Shown: positions 25,329-27,506 of the stretch, one piece after another
Numbering within the stretch: position 1 is the stretch's first letter
Layout: the number at the start of each line of letters is the position of its first letter
Origin: an uncultured Prevotellaceae bacterium
Lineage (GTDB): Bacteria; Bacteroidota; Bacteroidia; Bacteroidales; Bacteroidaceae
Length of the DNA: 27,506 nucleotides
NCBI GenBank assembly: GCA_945827465.1
Contig: CALZOH010000009.1
Span: 1 to 27,506 of the forward strand
Direction: 5' to 3'
Translations under genes and position numbers: made by a program
The notes under the pieces: generated by a model
Database searches by the model: none
Told to the model about the DNA's origin: nothing
What the model saw: the letters and a program-made list of their open reading frames with translations, nothing else

Positions 25329-27110
25329 ATGAAGAATATCCGCAACTTTTGTATCATTGCGCATATCGATCACGGTAAGTCCACTTTGGCTGACCGTTTG
25401 CTCGAGTTTACCAAGACGATCACGATTACCGAGAACCAGATTCTTGATAATATGGATTTGGAACGCGAGCGCGGCATTACCATTAAGAGTCACGCCATCC
25501 AGATGGAATACCAGTATCAAGGCGAAAAATATATTCTGAATTTGATTGATACGCCGGGACATGTAGATTTCTCTTACGAAGTAAGCCGTTCCATCGCTTC
25601 GTGCGAAGGAGCTTTGCTTGTCGTAGATGCTACCCAGGGCGTGCAAGCTCAAACGATCTCGAACCTTTACATGGCCATCGAGCACGATTTGACCATTGTT
25701 CCCGTCATTAACAAATGCGACATGGATTCAGCCATGCCCGAGGAAGTAGAAGATGAAATCGTCGAATTGCTCGGTTGTGATGCCAGTGAGATTATTCGTG
25801 CCTCCGGTCGTACGGGCTTGGGCGTTGAAGAGATCTTGAATGCCGTAGTAGAGCGCATACCCCATCCTGAGGGTGATGAACAGGCCCCGCTGCAGGCTTT
25901 GATTTTCGATTCGGTGTTTAATCCTTTCCGCGGTATCATCGCCTATTTCAAGATCCTTAACGGACAGATACATTCAGGTGAGCACGTTAAGTTTGTCAAC
26001 ACGGGCGAGGAATACGATGCCGATGAGATCGGCGTACTCAAGATGACCATGCAGCCCCAAAAGATGTTGAGTTGCGGTAATGTAGGTTACATTGTGAGCG
26101 GCATCAAGACGGCCACCGAAGTGAAGGTGGGAGATACCATTACCAGCGCCGTGCGACCCTGTAGTGAAGCCATTGCAGGCTTTGAAGAAGTGAAGCCAAT
26201 GGTTTTTGCCGGTATATATCCCATTGAGGCCGAAGATTTCGAGAACCTCCGTTCATCGCTTGAGAAGTTACAGCTCAACGATGCCTCTCTCTCCTTCATG
26301 CCCGAGTCGTCGGTGGCCCTTGGTTTTGGATTCCGCTGCGGCTTTTTAGGATTGCTCCATATGGAAATTATTCAGGAGCGCCTCGACCGCGAGTTCAATA
26401 TGGACGTCATCACGACCGTACCCAACGTATCTTACTTAATCTATACCAAGAAGGGGCGCACTCTTGAGGTGCATAATCCTTCGGACATGCCTGAGGTTAC
26501 CGAAATTGATCATGTCGAAGAACCTTATATCCGTGCATCCATCATTACTTCGTCTAATTATATCGGTCCCATCATGACGTTATGTCTTGGTAAGCGGGGC
26601 GAACTGGTCAAGCAGGATTATGTAGCCGGTAATAGGGTGGAATTACTCTTCGACATTCCTTTGGGAGAAATCGTGATAGACTTTTATGACAAGCTCAAGA
26701 GCGTGTCAAAGGGATATGCGTCTTTCGATTATCATATCGCCGGCTTCCGACGTTCCAATTTGGTCAAACTCGACATTCTGCTCAATGGCCAGCCCGTCGA
26801 TGCCCTATCCACACTTACTCATGCCGACAATGCCGTCACTTTTGGCCGTCGAATGTGTGAGAAGCTCAAGGACCTTTTGCCCCGTCAACAGTTTGATATT
26901 GCTATTCAGGCTGCCATCGGAGCCAAAATTATCGCTCGCGAAACCGTTAAGCAAGTTCGCAAAGACGTTACTGCCAAGTGCTACGGAGGTGATATCAGCC
27001 GTAAGCGTAAATTGCTTGAAAAACAAAAGAAGGGTAAGAAGCGCATGAAACAAATTGGCAATGTACAAGTGCCTCAGAAGGCTTTCTTAGCCGTTTTAAA
27101 GCTCGATTAA
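25329..27110 (+). CDS. lepA: Elongation factor 4 (LepA), ribosome back-translocating GTPase
   Basis: This translational GTPase binds the ribosome and promotes back-translocation and/or late ribosome assembly. Its 593 residues match E. coli LepA (599). The G domain shows the P-loop 'AHIDHGKST' (11-19), switch 2 'DTPGH' (74-78, with catalytic His78) and 'NKCD' (128-131). 'RERGITIK' (46-53) is switch 1. Domains II, III and V of EF-G type follow, then the LepA-specific C-terminal domain ending in a Lys-rich stretch ('KRKLLEKQKKGKKRMKQIG'). The gene starts at the ATG at 25329 and ends with a strong terminator 14 bp downstream. Confidence 0.98.
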   Translation: MKNIRNFCIIAHIDHGKSTLADRLLEFTKTITITENQILDNMDLERERGITIKSHAIQMEYQYQGEKYILNLIDTPGHVDFSYEVSRSIASCEGALLVVDATQGVQAQTISNLYMAIEHDLTIVPVINKCDMDSAMPEEVEDEIVELLGCDASEIIRASGRTGLGVEEILNAVVERIPHPEGDEQAPLQALIFDSVFNPFRGIIAYFKILNGQIHSGEHVKFVNTGEEYDADEIGVLKMTMQPQKMLSCGNVGYIVSGIKTATEVKVGDTITSAVRPCSEAIAGFEEVKPMVFAGIYPIEAEDFENLRSSLEKLQLNDASLSFMPESSVALGFGFRCGFLGLLHMEIIQERLDREFNMDVITTVPNVSYLIYTKKGRTLEVHNPSDMPEVTEIDHVEEPYIRASIITSSNYIGPIMTLCLGKRGELVKQDYVAGNRVELLFDIPLGEIVIDFYDKLKSVSKGYASFDYHIAGFRRSNLVKLDILLNGQPVDALSTLTHADNAVTFGRRMCEKLKDLLPRQQFDIAIQAAIGAKIIARETVKQVRKDVTAKCYGGDISRKRKLLEKQKKGKKRMKQIGNVQVPQKAFLAVLKLD

Positions 27111-27124
27111 TTCCCTTTAGAGCG

Positions 27125-27180
27125 CTACAAGAAAAACCTCGGAACTCCCACGATGGGATATTCCGAGGTTTTTCTTGTAG
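27125..27180. terminator. Long hairpin terminator after lepA
   Basis: A perfect 19-bp stem joins 27125-27143 and 27162-27180. Its 18-base loop contains a further TCCCA/TGGGA pairing. The arms carry A5 and T5 runs, so the structure could stop transcription from both strands. Its length is notable for an intrinsic terminator. Confidence 0.85.
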
Positions 27181-27308
27181 CCTTGTTTCGGATGAGATGT
27201 GTCCGCTAATACTTTCAAGTCCTGTTGGGCTTTATAAATTCCTTGTCGTACTTATCTGTTGAATGTATAGCGGCTTCTTTGGGGACTATACATCCATAAG
27301 ATAGTTAA

Positions 27309-27472
27309 ACCCAAATCGGTCATTAGACTATTATGCGCAAACAAACTTTCTTTTTGTCATCTGCCTTTCCGTTTTTCGGTTGCAATGGAACCCCATTGCG
27401 CCCTCAAAACGTAGAGACATCTGAACAAAAACAAGAGTTGTTATCATCATAACGCTAATGACCGATTTGGGG
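27309..27472. mobile_element. MITE-like element with 17-bp terminal inverted repeats
   Basis: CCCAAATCGGTCATTAG (27310-27326) recurs in inverted form at 27455-27471, about 164 bp end to end. Weaker similarity continues inward (a TTATG on each arm). An internal hairpin GCAATGG/CCATTGC lies at 27382-27399. No transposase is present and no clear target duplication is seen beside the arms. It may be a non-autonomous transposable element or, alternatively, a structured RNA closed by the 17-bp stem. The remaining part of 27181-27506 shows no credible gene. Confidence 0.6.
27333..27452 (+). CDS. Small 39-codon ORF inside the inverted-repeat element
   Basis: An ATG-to-TAA frame of 39 codons begins MRKQTFFLSSAFPFFGCNG and continues with a polar Gln/Glu-rich end. 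It lies entirely between the two inverted repeats and fills nearly all the interior. The N-terminus is basic then hydrophobic with a Cys, vaguely like a secretion signal, but it is too short to judge. It could be chance or a remnant of a mobile-element ORF. No function is claimed. Confidence 0.3.
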   Translation: MRKQTFFLSSAFPFFGCNGTPLRPQNVETSEQKQELLSS

Positions 27473-27506
27473 TAAAAGTATTCTTGCCTTACTCGAGTGG
27501 CGAGTG

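Noticed and set aside
27491..27505. ACTCG/CGAGT inverted repeat at the right edge
   Set aside because: Only 5-bp arms, cut by the window end; too little to call.

Overview
The window looks like chromosomal DNA from a Bacteroidales member (Bacteroides/Prevotella-like). The evidence is the gene families (a Bacteroidales-type rhamnose catabolic operon, a MetallophosN/C-type phosphoesterase, a transketolase with an SDGG cofactor motif), weak Shine-Dalgarno signals, and several upstream matches to the Bacteroidetes promoter form TTG/TTTG - about 18-20 bp - TAnnTTTG. Species cannot be decided from the sequence alone.

Region by region: (1) 239-5672, minus strand: a tripartite RND efflux operon in the order periplasmic adaptor, inner-membrane pump, TolC-like outer-membrane factor. 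(2) 5806-10549, minus strand: an L-rhamnose operon in the order rhaB (kinase), rhaA (isomerase), rhaT (proton symporter), rhaD (aldolase). Divergent from it on the plus strand are a secreted phosphoesterase fused to a beta-propeller (10933-13386) and a secreted GH78 alpha-L-rhamnosidase (13575-16196). Together these form a rhamnoside-scavenging locus: GH78 releases rhamnose outside the cytoplasm, RhaT imports it, and RhaA, RhaB and RhaD convert it to DHAP and L-lactaldehyde. No regulator, lactaldehyde oxidoreductase or SusC/D pair lies in the window. (3) 16197-16839: gene-free DNA with a strong terminator, a GC-rich 42-bp tandem duplication and then an AT-rich array of a 14-bp palindrome (TTGAAGGCCTTCAA) repeated at exactly 42-bp steps. 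This is the most unusual structure in the window. (4) 16840-20023, minus strand: a periplasmic-binding-protein-like lipoprotein and a 738-residue TPR protein, both of unknown role. (5) 20102-24564, minus strand: a compact housekeeping operon tkt-rpiB-nth-pgk, closed by a clear terminator. (6) 24733-27110, plus strand: an isolated rmlC and then lepA, closed by a 19-bp hairpin terminator. (7) 27309-27472: a small element bounded by 17-bp inverted repeats that carries a 39-codon ORF (MITE-like or a structured RNA).

Most genes are ordinary and well recognised. The parts that may be undescribed are the 42-bp phased palindrome array, the small terminal-inverted-repeat element at the right end, the phosphoesterase/propeller fusion in the rhamnose locus, and the orphan lipoprotein-TPR pair. 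Start codons were re-chosen for tolC, rhaD, nth, rpiB and the lipoprotein, where the longest open frame runs into upstream sequence or uses an unlikely TTG.
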